Origin: Streptomyces albus subsp. albus
Lineage (GTDB): Bacteria > Actinomycetota > Actinomycetes > Streptomycetales > Streptomycetaceae
Assembly: GCF_000719865.1 (NCBI RefSeq)
Contig: NZ_JOID01000048.1
Location: 1-22,349, forward strand
Reading direction: 5' to 3'
Length of the DNA stretch: 22,349 nucleotides
The position numbers and the translations under genes were made by a program. The notes below the pieces were generated by a model that saw nothing but the letters and a program-made list of their open reading frames with translations, was not told the DNA's origin and made no database searches. This document shows, one piece after another, positions 14,859 through 22,349 of this stretch (position 1 is the first letter of the stretch; each line of letters starts with the position of its first letter).

Positions 14859-15683
14859 TCAGCCGCGCTCGCGCTCCTCCACGCAGGCGTTGTACGCCGC
14901 GACCTGCGCCCGCCGGGCCGTACGCTCCACCGGCCGGAGCGCCTCCTCCCGCACCGCCATCTGGGAGGCGCTCACGGCGGCCCCGTGCTCCGTGCCGGCC
15001 GGCCCTCCGGCCCCTCCGCCGCCCGCCGCACCCGGACCACGGGCGATGGCCACCAGGGCGCCCACCCGCTGCGCCAGCTCCAGCACCCGCGCCGCGCGCG
15101 GCGGATACCCGGGCGCGAGCACCTCCCGGTCCCGCTCGGCCCGCGCCCGGTACGCCTCCAGCGCCGCCTGCGCCGCGGGACCGGCTCCGGCAAGATCCAG
15201 CCGGGACAGCAGCTCCGTCGCGTCCCGCAGCGCCTCCGCCAGCTCCCGCTCCGCCTCGCCGAGCGACGGCACGTCCGCCGGCGGCGCCTCCCGCACCGGC
15301 AGGCAGTGCCACACCACCTCGACGTGCACATCGCCCTCGGGCCCCGCCTCGGAGATCTCCGGAACCAGGCCCAGCGCGGCCCCGGGCACGAGCACCGCCT
15401 CCTCGCAGGCCAGCGCCCGCGCGTTGAACTCCGGCGGCCCGCTCAGCCCCAGCGGGTGCCCCGGCACGGGCAGCGCCACCCGGAAACCGGCGGCGCCGAG
15501 GCCCCGCAGCCGGCCCAGGGCGAGCGAGAGCCCCACCGGACCGGACTCGCCCGGCAGCCCCTCCACGCGGTGCAGCGCGTCGTCACCCACGATCCGCTGC
15601 ACCGCGTCATCCGGCGGGACCAATCCGGCAAGAAGGGCATTTCCCCAGGCGGCCAGCCGCCCCGATCGTGGTTCCGTGAGCAT
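14859..15683 (-). CDS. Conserved-looking protein of unknown function
   Basis: A 274-residue protein I do not recognise as a named family. There is no signal peptide or membrane helix. Residues 1-125 look globular with β-rich stretches (for example GFRVALPVPGHPLGLSGPP and DVHVEVVWHCLPV). Residues about 140-230 are Ala/Leu/Glu/Arg-rich and probably helical or coiled coil. A Gly-rich linker near 215-228 precedes a helical, highly charged C-terminus with YNACVEERERG. Third-position GC bias and the ATG at 15683 in a sensible divergent position support it being real. It is divergent from the ABC ATPase (137 nt) and convergent with the chaplin-domain gene. No function is proposed. Confidence 0.75.
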   Translation of the reverse strand: MLTEPRSGRLAAWGNALLAGLVPPDDAVQRIVGDDALHRVEGLPGESGPVGLSLALGRLRGLGAAGFRVALPVPGHPLGLSGPPEFNARALACEEAVLVPGAALGLVPEISEAGPEGDVHVEVVWHCLPVREAPPADVPSLGEAERELAEALRDATELLSRLDLAGAGPAAQAALEAYRARAERDREVLAPGYPPRAARVLELAQRVGALVAIARGPGAAGGGGAGGPAGTEHGAAVSASQMAVREEALRPVERTARRAQVAAYNACVEERERG

Positions 15684-15764
15684 GGGACCAGCCTAAGGAC
15701 AGGTGCCGACAACGCGTGGCGTAGGTTTGCTGAGAGCGGCTGCGCCCACCGGCGCACGAGACGT

Positions 15765-15803
15765 TCCGACACGGCGATCCGACACGGCGATCCGACACAG
15801 CAA
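15765..15803 (+). repeat. 13-bp tandem repeats in the ABC ATPase leader
   Basis: TCCGACACGGCGA occurs at 15765-15777 and 15778-15790, followed by TCCGACACAGCAA at 15791-15803 with two changes. The array ends where the ribosome binding site begins (AAGGGGAGA, 15802-15810). A -10-like TAGGTT at 15722-15727 would place it in the transcribed leader. Confidence 0.75.
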
Positions 15804-15820
15804 GGGGAGACGACGCGCTC

Positions 15821-16612
<792 letters not shown>

Positions 16613-16665
16613 TAGTTGGCCCGATAGTTGACCGGGCGCTGTTCCCCCGGGCGTACCACCGCGCC

Positions 16666-16671
16666 TACCAT
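16666..16671 (+). promoter_or_regulatory. -10-like element for a leaderless NfeD transcript
   Basis: TACCAT ends 6 nt before the GTG start codon at 16678, where transcription would be expected to begin. No clear -35 was found at the right distance. The 8-mer GATAGTTG is repeated at 16611-16618 and 16623-16630 just upstream. Confidence 0.4.
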
Positions 16672-16677
16672 GAGCAC

Positions 16678-17103
16678 GTGGAACCATGGGTGTGGTGGCT
16701 GATCGCCGCCGTAGGGTTGGGCATTCCTCTCGTCATGACGGCGATGCCCGAATTCGGGATGTTCTCCGTAGGGGCCGTCGCCGCGGCTGTCACCCAGGCA
16801 TTCTTCGGTGGCGGCATCGTGGCGCAGGTCCTGGTCTTCGTCATCGTCTCGGTGGCGCTGATAGCGGTCGTGCGCCCCCTCGCGGCCCGCAGCCGGGCCG
16901 CGACTCCCCGGACGGCCACCGGAGTCGAGGCCCTGACGGGGCGTCAGGCGCTCGTGCTGGAAAGGGTCGACAGCCAGGGCGGACGCATCAAACTCGCGGG
17001 CGAGGTCTGGTCCGCGCGCACACTCGACGCCGGCCAGGTCTACGAAAAGGGCCAGCAGGTCGACGTCGTGGAGATCGACGGCGCGACAGCCGTCGTCATC
17101 TGA
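16678..17103 (+). CDS. NfeD-family membrane protein
   Basis: A 141-residue membrane protein. Two or three hydrophobic segments lie at about 5-22, 28-45 and 48-66. A C-terminal OB-fold β-barrel (about 80-141) follows, containing LTGRQALVLERVDSQGGRIK and GQQVDVVEIDGATAVVI. NfeD proteins partner with SPFH/stomatin proteins, and an SPFH gene begins 117 nt downstream, supporting that role here: a membrane microdomain or protein quality-control complex. GTG at 16678 was chosen because the hydrophobic domain starts at once (MEPWVWWLIAAVG). There is no Shine-Dalgarno, but a -10-like box 6 nt upstream fits a leaderless mRNA. Confidence 0.88.
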   Translation: MEPWVWWLIAAVGLGIPLVMTAMPEFGMFSVGAVAAAVTQAFFGGGIVAQVLVFVIVSVALIAVVRPLAARSRAATPRTATGVEALTGRQALVLERVDSQGGRIKLAGEVWSARTLDAGQVYEKGQQVDVVEIDGATAVVI

Positions 17104-17220
17104 CGCGCTCCGGCGTACTTCGGGGACACCGGACGGCCGTGTGTGGCCGAAGGCCCCCCGGGACAGCCTGTTCTCTGACAGACTGATGATCAAGCGACCG
17201 AAGGGGTACGGAGAGCATCC

Positions 17221-18183
17221 ATGGAACCGATCATCATCGTCCTGATCATCCTGGTGGTGCTCGTCTTCATCGCCCTCATGAAGACGGTGCAGGTCATCCC
17301 ACAGGCCAGCGCCGCCATCGTGGAGCGCTTCGGCCGCTACACCCGCACCCTCAACGCCGGGCTCAACATCGTCGTCCCGTTCATCGACTCGATCCGCAAC
17401 CGCATCGACCTCCGTGAACAGGTCGTGCCGTTCCCGCCGCAGCCGGTGATCACCCAGGACAACCTGGTCGTCAACATCGACACCGTCATCTACTACCAGG
17501 TCACCGACGCCCGCGCCGCGACCTACGAAGTCGCCAGCTACATCCAGGCGATCGAGCAGCTCACCGTCACCACCCTCCGCAACATCATCGGCGGCATGGA
17601 CCTGGAGCGCACCCTCACCTCCCGCGAGGAGATCAACGCGGCACTCCGCGGCGTCCTCGACGAGGCCACCGGCAAGTGGGGCATCCGCGTCAACCGCGTC
17701 GAGCTCAAGGCCATCGAGCCGCCCACCTCCATCCAGGACTCGATGGAGAAGCAGATGCGCGCCGACCGCGACAAGCGCGCCGCGATCCTCCAGGCCGAGG
17801 GTGTCCGGCAGTCCGAGATCCTCCGCGCCGAGGGCGAGAAGCAGTCCGCCATCCTCCGCGCCGAGGGCGAGGCCAAGGCCGCCGCGCTGAAGGCCGAGGG
17901 CGAGGCCCAGGCCATCCGCACCGTCTTCGAGTCCATCCACGCCGGCGACGCCGACCAGAAGCTCCTCTCCTACCAGTACCTCCAGATGCTGCCGAAGATC
18001 GCCGAGGGCGACGCCAACAAGCTTTGGATCGTGCCCAGCGAGATCGGCGAGGCGCTCAAGGGTCTCGGCGGCGCCCTCGGCAACTTCGGCGGCGCCCCGG
18101 CGGCCCCCGCAGCCGGCAACGGCGCCCCCCGGGAGAACGCCGTCCCGCCCGCCCCGCGCCGCGAACAGCCCCCGCTCGACTGA
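17221..18183 (+). CDS. SPFH/band 7 protein (stomatin/QmcA type)
   Basis: A 320-residue membrane-anchored scaffold protein. Residues 3-22 form an N-terminal membrane helix. The SPFH domain covers about 23-190 and includes the stomatin-like 'AAIVERFGRYTRTLNAGLN' and 'LREQVVPFPPQPVITQDNL'. A helical region (about 190-245) carries repeated AEG-x2-QS-x-ILR units, the oligomerising coiled coil of this family. The last 45 residues are Gly/Ala/Pro-rich and probably disordered. Such proteins form ring-like oligomers in membrane microdomains and regulate proteases or membrane order. The partner NfeD gene is directly upstream. The ATG at 17221 has GGAGAG 5-6 nt before it. Confidence 0.95.
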   Translation: MEPIIIVLIILVVLVFIALMKTVQVIPQASAAIVERFGRYTRTLNAGLNIVVPFIDSIRNRIDLREQVVPFPPQPVITQDNLVVNIDTVIYYQVTDARAATYEVASYIQAIEQLTVTTLRNIIGGMDLERTLTSREEINAALRGVLDEATGKWGIRVNRVELKAIEPPTSIQDSMEKQMRADRDKRAAILQAEGVRQSEILRAEGEKQSAILRAEGEAKAAALKAEGEAQAIRTVFESIHAGDADQKLLSYQYLQMLPKIAEGDANKLWIVPSEIGEALKGLGGALGNFGGAPAAPAAGNGAPRENAVPPAPRREQPPLD

Positions 18184-18202
18184 TCCGGCAGCCGCTCCGG
18201 CA

Positions 18203-18227
18203 TGATCGGTGCAACAGGCACCGATCA
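18203..18227 (+). promoter_or_regulatory. Perfect hairpin between the SPFH and TauE/SafE genes
   Basis: TGATCGGTGC (18203-18212) and GCACCGATCA (18218-18227) pair perfectly over 10 bp around AACAG. It begins 20 nt after the SPFH stop and ends one base before the ribosome binding site GGAGAGG of the next gene. It could be a terminator, an operator or a translation-control hairpin. Confidence 0.6.
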
Positions 18228-18241
18228 CGGAGAGGCACGGC

Positions 18242-19009
18242 GTGAGCATCTGGGAAGCGGTCGCGGTCCTCGTCGCGGGCATCGGCGCCGGAACGATCAA
18301 CACCATCGTCGGCTCCGGCACGCTCATCACCTTCCCGGTGCTGCTCGCCACCGGTCTGCCGCCGATCACCGCCAACGTCTCCAACAACCTGGGCCTCGTC
18401 CCCGGCTCCGTCAGCGGCGCCATCGGCTACCGCCGCGAACTCGCCGGGCAGGGGCGGCGGATCCTCCGCCTCGGCGCCGCGGCGTTCGCCGGCGGCCTCA
18501 CCGGAGCCCTGCTGCTGCTCTCCCTGCCCTCCCGGGCCTTCGACGCGATCGTGCCCGTCCTCATCGCCCTCGCCCTGGTCCTGGTGGTCCTGCAGCCGCG
18601 GCTCGGACGCGCGATCCAGCGCCGCCGCGAGCGGACGGGCGGCGGTGCCCACCGGGACGGCGGCCTCCTGCTGCTCCTCGGCATCCTGCTGTCCAGCATG
18701 TACGGCGGCTACTTCGGCGCCGCCCAGGGCGTCATCTACCTCTCGCTGATGGGACTGCTGCTCAGCGAGGACCTCCAGCGGATCAACGCCGTCAAGAACG
18801 CCCTCGCGGTCGTCGTCAACGGCGTTGCCGCCCTCGTGTTCCTCTTCGTGGCGGAGTTCGACTGGCTGGCGGTCCTGCTCATCGCCGCCGGTTCCGCGCT
18901 CGGCGGGCAGATCGGCGCGAAGATCGGGCGCCGTCTGCCGCCGGCCGTCCTGCGCGGCGTCATCGTCGCCGTGGGAACCGCCGCCATCGTCCTCCTGCTG
19001 CTCCGCTGA
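18242..19009 (+). CDS. TauE/SafE-family (TSUP) membrane permease
   Basis: A 255-residue integral membrane protein of the TauE/SafE/YfcA type, often linked to export or uptake of sulfur-containing organic anions; the substrate here is unknown. About eight hydrophobic segments are visible. The duplicated family motif appears at residues 12-33 (GIGAGTINTIVGSGTLITFP) with TANVSNNLGLVPGS after it, and in the second half as 'MYGGYFGAAQGVIYLSLMG' and NAVKNALAVVVNG. GTG at 18242 was chosen: GGAGAGG lies 6 nt upstream and the first helix begins immediately. A longer in-frame version would start inside the hairpin at 18203-18227. The gene ends 74 nt before the convergent HNH gene. Confidence 0.92.
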   Translation: MSIWEAVAVLVAGIGAGTINTIVGSGTLITFPVLLATGLPPITANVSNNLGLVPGSVSGAIGYRRELAGQGRRILRLGAAAFAGGLTGALLLLSLPSRAFDAIVPVLIALALVLVVLQPRLGRAIQRRRERTGGGAHRDGGLLLLLGILLSSMYGGYFGAAQGVIYLSLMGLLLSEDLQRINAVKNALAVVVNGVAALVFLFVAEFDWLAVLLIAAGSALGGQIGAKIGRRLPPAVLRGVIVAVGTAAIVLLLLR

Positions 19010-19033
19010 ACGTCCGCGCCGAACGTCCGCGCT
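19008..19033. repeat. 13-bp tandem duplication at the permease stop
   Basis: GAACGTCCGCGCC at 19008-19020 is followed directly by GAACGTCCGCGCT. The first copy overlaps the TGA stop of the permease. It looks like a small slippage duplication. Confidence 0.65.
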
Positions 19034-19083
19034 GAGCAGCGGCCCGGCGGCGGCCCCGCCACGGCGCCCCGGCCTGCCCCGGC

Positions 19084-19593
19084 TCAGGCGGGCTGCGGCA
19101 GCCACTCCGGAAGGGTGTCCCAGCCCTCGCCCCGCCCGCCGACCGCCAGCAGCAGCGCGTCCGCCGGTGTGGGCTCGAAGGGCTTGCTGAGCAGCCGCAT
19201 GCCCGCCTGTTCCGGCGTCCGGTTCGCCTTGCGGTGGTTGTCCTCGGCACAGGCCGCGACCGTGTTCAGCCAGGTGTCGCCGCCCCCGCGGGACCGCGGC
19301 ACCACGTGGTCCACGGTCGTCGCCCGCCGCCCGCAGTAGGCGCACCGGTGCCGGTCCCGTACGAGCACCCCCCGCCGGGACCAGGGCGCCCGTTGTCGGA
19401 ACGGCACCCGCACGTACCGGCAGAGCCTGATCACCTGCGGCACCGGCACCTCGACGGCCGCGGCACGGATGCGGAGACCGGGGTGAGCCTGTTCGACGAC
19501 GGCCTTGTCCTGCAGTACCAGCACCACCGCACGCCGCAGCGACACCGTCGACAGCGGCTCGAAGCTCGCGTTGAGCACCAGCGTCTCGCGCAT
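19084..19593 (-). CDS. HNH endonuclease domain protein
   Basis: A 169-residue protein with an HNH nuclease fold in its C-terminal half. A zinc-binding CAYC (C84, C87) is followed by the DH pair (D95-H96), N110 and the C115/N119-H120 region, giving a complete-looking His-Asn-His site. The N-terminus (RETLVLNASFEPLSTVSLRR) is a conserved feature of this actinobacterial and cyanobacterial HNH group, as I recall it. The group is common in core genomes without a restriction partner, so a housekeeping DNA role is more likely than defence; the true substrate is unknown. The ATG at 19593 has AAGG about 9 nt upstream and its own promoter candidate at 19643-19671. Longer in-frame sequence upstream is Arg/Pro-rich and was excluded. 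Confidence 0.93.
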   Translation of the reverse strand: MRETLVLNASFEPLSTVSLRRAVVLVLQDKAVVEQAHPGLRIRAAAVEVPVPQVIRLCRYVRVPFRQRAPWSRRGVLVRDRHRCAYCGRRATTVDHVVPRSRGGGDTWLNTVAACAEDNHRKANRTPEQAGMRLLSKPFEPTPADALLLAVGGRGEGWDTLPEWLPQPA

Positions 19594-19642
19594 CCCGCCC
19601 ACCTTCCGCTCATTCCCCGCCCATGGCGGCGGACCGGGATCA

Positions 19643-19671
19643 ACTCTGACCGCGCCCACCCGCCGCGACAA
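19643..19671 (-). promoter_or_regulatory. Promoter candidate for the HNH gene
   Basis: On the minus strand TTGTCG (19671-19666) and CAGAGT (19648-19643) are spaced by 17 nt, a fair HrdB-type match. Just upstream lies an inverted repeat, TTTCCCG (19677-19683) with CGGGAAA (19692-19698), a possible operator. Confidence 0.45.
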
Positions 19672-19752
19672 CGCAATTTCCCGCACGGATACGGGAAACG
19701 GCGCACGACGCCGGAGTGAACCACCACCGGAACGCGCCCCCGGCGGACAGCA

Positions 19753-19788
19753 CTCCGCCCCGCCCACCGGACGGTGGACGGGGCGGAG
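19753..19788 (-). terminator. Terminator after the YbhB/PEBP gene
   Basis: CTCCGCCCCG pairs with CGGGGCGGAG, then after one mismatch CCACC pairs with GGTGG around GGAC: 15 bp plus one mismatch. It lies 52 nt beyond the stop codon of the minus-strand PEBP gene and isolates it from the HNH gene. Confidence 0.7.
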
Positions 19789-19840
19789 AAGAGGCGTCCC
19801 TGCGGACGGCCGGGACCCGCGCCACGCGCGGACGAGCCGC

Positions 19841-20380
19841 CTAGAGCGGCGCCGGGATGGCGTACTCACTCACGATGTGCGCCCGAGCGAGCGTGTGGAA
19901 CCGCAGGTTGAAGCCCACCACGGCCGGCGAGGCGTCCGCGTCCGGCCCGAGCTTCTCGGTGTCCACGGCGTACACCGTGAAGACGTAGCGGTGCGCCGGG
20001 TCCCCGGGCGGCGGCGCCGCACCGCCGAACTCCCGCTTGCCGTAGTCGTTCCGCACATGGACGGCCCCGTCCGGCAGCCCGGCGAAGTCACCGCCGCCCG
20101 CTCCCCGCGGCAGCTCCGTGGCCGTCGCCGGGATGTCGAAGAGCGACCAGTGCCAGAAGCCACTGCCCGTCGGCGCGTCCGGGTCGAAGCAGGTCACCGC
20201 GAAGCTCTTGGTCTCCGGCGGGAAGCCGGACCACCGCAGCTGCGGCGAGACGCTGCCGCCCTCCAGCGTCTGGTCCCCGCCGAGCTCGGCTCCGGGCGCC
20301 ACGTCGTCGCTCACCACGGTGAACGACGGCACCGGTGGCAGGAAGTCGTGGGGGAGCGGTGGCCTCTTGGAGTCGGTCAC
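19841..20380 (-). CDS. YbhB/YbcL-family (PEBP-like) protein
   Basis: A 179-residue cytoplasmic protein of the phosphatidylethanolamine-binding protein family, bacterial YbhB/YbcL branch. The ligand-pocket motif [13 protein letters not shown] (66-78) is present with H77, followed by LFDIPA. The second PEBP motif region is '[20 protein letters not shown]' (113-132). The biochemical role of bacterial members is poorly known; binding of small anionic or phosphorylated ligands is expected from the pocket. No signal peptide is present. The GTG start at 20380 has GGAGG 7 nt upstream. It lies 39 nt after the spo0M stop on the same strand, so the two are probably one operon. Confidence 0.93.
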   Translation of the reverse strand: MTDSKRPPLPHDFLPPVPSFTVVSDDVAPGAELGGDQTLEGGSVSPQLRWSGFPPETKSFAVTCFDPDAPTGSGFWHWSLFDIPATATELPRGAGGGDFAGLPDGAVHVRNDYGKREFGGAAPPPGDPAHRYVFTVYAVDTEKLGPDADASPAVVGFNLRFHTLARAHIVSEYAIPAPL

Positions 20381-20419
20381 GTCGAAACCTCCGGATCGGT
20401 GATCACGTCGCTTCCGAGC

Positions 20420-21202
20420 CTAGAACCAATTGCGCTTTCCGCCGACCTCCGCCAGCCAGGCGTTGAGGTAGGCCGCCCAGTCGGTCTGCTGGTACGAGCT
20501 GAGCCCCACGGTGAACGCCCGGTAGGAGTCGGTCCCCTCGGTGAAGAGCCCCGGCCGCTTGTCCATCTCCAGGATGACGTCCATCTCGCCGTTGTCCGCG
20601 ACGAAGGTCAGCTCGACCTGGTTCAGCCCCCGGTACTGCTGCGGGGCGAAGAACTCGATCTCCTGGTAGAACGGCAGCCGCTGCCGCGTCCCGCGGATGT
20701 GCCCCCGCTCCAGGTCCGCGCTCTTGAAGCGGAAGCCGAGCGTGCCGAAGGCGTCCAGGATGGCCTGCTGGGCGGGCAGCGGATGGACGTTGACGGGGTC
20801 GAGGTCACCGGAGTCCACGGCCCGCGCGATCTCCAGCTCGGTCGTCACCCCCACGTCCATGCCCGTCAGGTGCCGTCCCATGAACATCGTGATGGGCGTC
20901 TCCCACGGGATGTCCAGCGCGAACGGGACCGAGTGCACGGCACCCGCCTGCACCTCGAAGGCACCGCCGAGCCGCAGCTTGTGGAACTCGATGTCCTGCT
21001 TGTACTCCTGGTCGCCGCTCTCCACCTCGACCCGCGCCTGCAGGCCCACCGAGAGCCCCTCGATCTGCTGGGCCACCGAGCCGCCCTGGATGCGGACCTC
21101 GCCCTGGACGACCCCGCCCGGCACCACGTTCTGCTCCGTGAGCACCGTCTCCACCGACGCCCCGCCGGCACCCAAGCTCGCGAGCAGCTTCTTGAAGGCC
21201 AT
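20420..21202 (-). CDS. spo0M: Sporulation-control protein Spo0M
   Basis: A 260-residue protein of the Spo0M family, known in Bacillus as a sporulation-control protein with an arrestin-like N-terminal β-sandwich. Here residues 1-130 match that type, with [11 protein letters not shown] at the start, '[20 protein letters not shown]' near 27-46 and '[20 protein letters not shown]' near 92-111. A second β-domain follows, with [10 protein letters not shown] and '[20 protein letters not shown]', ending in [10 protein letters not shown]. It is cytoplasmic, without membrane segments. Length is normal for the family. The ATG at 21202 has GGGGAGG upstream, itself preceded by a hairpin at 21224-21244. 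Its role in Streptomyces is not established by sequence. Confidence 0.92.
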   Translation of the reverse strand: MAFKKLLASLGAGGASVETVLTEQNVVPGGVVQGEVRIQGGSVAQQIEGLSVGLQARVEVESGDQEYKQDIEFHKLRLGGAFEVQAGAVHSVPFALDIPWETPITMFMGRHLTGMDVGVTTELEIARAVDSGDLDPVNVHPLPAQQAILDAFGTLGFRFKSADLERGHIRGTRQRLPFYQEIEFFAPQQYRGLNQVELTFVADNGEMDVILEMDKRPGLFTEGTDSYRAFTVGLSSYQQTDWAAYLNAWLAEVGGKRNWF

Positions 21203-21223
21203 GTCCGCCTCTTCCTCCCCTGG

Positions 21224-21244
21224 GCGAGCCCTGTCCGGGCTCGC
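21224..21244 (-). promoter_or_regulatory. Hairpin just upstream of the spo0M ribosome binding site
   Basis: GCGAGCCC (21224-21231) and GGGCTCGC (21237-21244) form a perfect 8-bp stem with a 5-nt loop. On the spo0M strand it ends 3 nt before GGGGAGG. It may affect translation or mRNA stability, or be an operator. Confidence 0.5.
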
Positions 21245-21396
21245 TCGAACCGTTGATCCCTACATACGCGGAACAGCGCACCGGCGGTTCCCGCCCGGTC
21301 CCGCACCGACCCGTATCGGAGCACCGCCGGCCGGACGTGCTCCGGAGCCCCCATGCTCCCGTATCGCACCCGCCCGTCCGGCACCGCCCGGTGCAT

Positions 21397-21402
21397 TACG
21401 CT
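21397..21402 (+). promoter_or_regulatory. -10-like element for a leaderless glycosylase transcript
   Basis: TACGCT ends 8 nt before the ATG at 21411, and no ribosome binding site is present. Upstream are the inverted repeat GCACCG-CC-CGGTGC (21381-21394) and a 7-bp repeat GGAGCAC/GTGCTCC (21318-21324, 21337-21343). The direct repeat CCCGTATCG also occurs twice in this region. Confidence 0.4.
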
Positions 21403-21410
21403 CGGTCGGC

Positions 21411-22100
21411 ATGCTCGACCACCACCGGGGACAACCCCCCGAGCCACCCGCACGGCTCGACCGCACACCCCTGACCCGCGACTTCTTTGACCGCCCCGTG
21501 CTGGAGGTCGCCCCCGACCTCCTCGGCCGCGTCCTGGTCCGCAACACCCCCGACGGCCCGGTGGAGCTCCGCCTGACGGAGGTCGAGGCGTACGACGGCG
21601 AGTCCGACCCGGGCTCCCACGCCTACCGGGGGCGCACGGAGCGCAATGCGTCGATGTTCGGCCCCCCGGGCCACGCGTACGTCTACTTCATCTACGGCAT
21701 GTGGTTCAGCCTCAACCTGGTCTGCGGCCCCGAGGGCAAGGCGAGCGGTGTCCTCCTCCGCGCCGGCGAGATCCTGACCGGCGCGGAATGGGCGGGCGAA
21801 CGCCGCAGGACAGCGCGCAAGCACACCGAACTGGCGCAGGGACCGGCCCGCCTGGCAACCGCCCTCGGCATAGACCGCTCCCTGGACGGAACCGACGTCT
21901 GCGCCGGCCCGGACGCCCCCTTCTCCGTACTGGCCGGCGACCCCCCGCCGCGAGACCGGGTCCACAACGGCCCGCGCACCGGGGTGGGCGGGGACGGCGC
22001 GGACCATCCCTGGCGCTTCTGGATCGCCGGCGACCCCACCGTCAGCCGCTACCGGGCGCACGTACCCCGCAACCGAGCCCGACGCAAGGGCGGCGCTTGA
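21411..22100 (+). CDS. 3-methyladenine DNA glycosylase, AAG/MPG family
   Basis: A 229-residue base-excision repair enzyme that removes alkylated purines such as 3-methyladenine. The AAG/MPG core is clear: TEVEAYDG (56-63) with E59 and Y61 matching human E125 and Y127, [20 protein letters not shown] (73-92), [13 protein letters not shown] (93-105), then LLRAGE and [11 protein letters not shown]. The C-terminal [18 protein letters not shown] is also typical. Length is normal for bacterial members. It is divergent from spo0M. The ATG at 21411 lacks a ribosome binding site but follows a -10-like TACGCT, suggesting a leaderless mRNA. Confidence 0.96.
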   Translation: MLDHHRGQPPEPPARLDRTPLTRDFFDRPVLEVAPDLLGRVLVRNTPDGPVELRLTEVEAYDGESDPGSHAYRGRTERNASMFGPPGHAYVYFIYGMWFSLNLVCGPEGKASGVLLRAGEILTGAEWAGERRRTARKHTELAQGPARLATALGIDRSLDGTDVCAGPDAPFSVLAGDPPPRDRVHNGPRTGVGGDGADHPWRFWIAGDPTVSRYRAHVPRNRARRKGGA

Positions 22101-22125
22101 CGCCGGCGACGCGAGCGTCTAACGT
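22097..22125 (+). promoter_or_regulatory. Good HrdB-type promoter after the glycosylase gene
   Basis: TTGACG (22097-22102, overlapping the glycosylase stop codon) and TAACGT (22120-22125) are exactly 17 nt apart, the best vegetative promoter match I found in the window. Transcription would start near 22132 and read toward the right edge. Confidence 0.65.
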
Positions 22126-22131
22126 AGCCCG

Positions 22132-22236
22132 AGCCGCTTGAGACGGGCAGGGCTGCGGGACGGCGGATAGCCGGACCTCCGGAAGCCCGTCAGCGACACC
22201 ACCACTACGACGAGAACCCCGCTCGGGGCTTTTCTC
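22132..22236 (+). ncRNA. Candidate structured small RNA or rRNA-operon leader segment
   Basis: A promoter just upstream and a terminator-like hairpin at 22212-22236 delimit a ~105-nt transcript with no plausible protein. GACGGGC (22142-22148) pairs with GCCCGTC (22185-22191) over 7 bp, enclosing GGCT/AGCC (22151-22154, 22169-22172) or, as an alternative, CCGG-ACCT-CCGG (22171-22182). I do not recognise a known RNA family. It might instead be an upstream promoter segment of the following rRNA operon. Confidence 0.35.
22212..22236 (+). terminator. Intrinsic terminator with U-rich tail
   Basis: CCCC-GCTC-GGGG (22217-22228) is followed by CTTTTCTCT; flanking GAGAA and TTCTC can extend the stem around a small bulge. 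It is the most classical rho-independent terminator in the window. Confidence 0.6.
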
Positions 22237-22237
22237 T

Positions 22238-22349
22238 GATGCCGGAATTTGATACCGAAAGGCTCGATTATGAGCCGGCCGGGAAATCCGCTAACGTAGG
22301 GGCCGCGCCGGAAGGCGCAAGCGAAAACCCCCTCCAACGGGGACCGGAA
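22238..22349 (+). promoter_or_regulatory. Sequence resembling a Streptomyces rRNA-operon promoter and leader
   Basis: This stretch is clearly less GC-rich than the rest. TAACGT at 22292-22297 repeats the -10 of the upstream promoter within the shared 9-mer CTAACGTAG; TTATGA (22268-22273) lies 18 nt before it as a weak -35. The transcribed side has GCGCC-GGAA-GGCGC (22305-22318) and a CCCC/GGGG hairpin near 22327-22342, with GAAA- and GGAA-rich spacers like rrn leaders I remember. The assignment is by resemblance only; no rRNA is inside the window. Confidence 0.45.

Noticed and set aside
16671..16703. Ten-codon frame starting at the ATG just before nfeD
   Set aside because: It overlaps the nfeD start in another frame, has no ribosome binding site, and its ATG overlaps the proposed -10 box.
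19084..19593. HNH nuclease as part of a defence or restriction system
   Set aside because: No methyltransferase, toxin partner or defence gene is adjacent, and this HNH group is common in core actinobacterial genomes.
19505..21256. Long plus-strand open frame across ybhB and spo0M
   Set aside because: Its Arg/His/Gly-rich product has no fold or motif, and both minus-strand genes are clear family members.
22101..22349. A tRNA or T-box element at the right end
   Set aside because: No cloverleaf, T-loop sequence or T-box antiterminator consensus could be found; rRNA-leader resemblance fits better.

Overview
The window is very GC-rich and every real gene shows the strong third-position G/C bias of a Streptomyces-type actinomycete. 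Genus-level markers agree: a chaplin domain, a streptophobe membrane protein, an SGM_5486-type small protein, a Spo0M homologue, one TTA codon and GTG starts. The gene order resembles, from memory and unverified, the chromosomal core around S. coelicolor chpE (SCO1800) and serB (SCO1808). I see no IS element, phage, CRISPR array, tRNA gene or biosynthetic cluster.

Left part (1-4150): a FadR-type GntR regulator diverges from a CynX/NimT-type MFS exporter, with a palindrome over the exporter's start. A 38-residue membrane peptide follows the exporter. Next come a 70-residue membrane protein carrying the only TTA codon I found, and a SixA-like phosphohistidine phosphatase. A 17-bp hairpin separates these from serB, which points the other way.

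Centre (4424-14860): serB and a streptophobe membrane protein lie on the minus strand. Divergent from them is an 843-residue FHA-FHA-ABC-permease fusion with the architecture of mycobacterial Rv1747. A perfect 36-nt palindrome separates it from a secreted lytic transglycosylase with a promoter and a long leader. A mostly noncoding stretch (11503-12160) precedes a soluble GAF histidine kinase and a LuxR-type response regulator that overlap by 11 nt. Then comes a secreted chaplin-domain protein with an unusual repeat tail containing three RGD tripeptides.

Right part (14859-22349): an unrecognised actinobacterial protein (minus), a lone ABC ATPase, NfeD and SPFH/stomatin proteins, and a TauE/SafE permease (plus). 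These are followed by an HNH nuclease, a YbhB/PEBP protein and Spo0M (minus), then an AAG-type 3-methyladenine DNA glycosylase (plus). The last 250 bases hold a good promoter, a possible ~105-nt structured RNA with terminator, and sequence resembling the promoter and leader of a Streptomyces rRNA operon, so 16S rRNA may begin just outside the window.

The window is mainly conserved core genome with a cell-envelope flavour (chaplin, transglycosylase, FHA-ABC exporter, NfeD/SPFH, Spo0M). I found no clearly new multi-gene system. The best leads are the chaplin-repeat protein, the TTA-containing membrane protein, three hairpins placed just upstream of ribosome binding sites, a group of probably leaderless genes, and the candidate small RNA at the right end.
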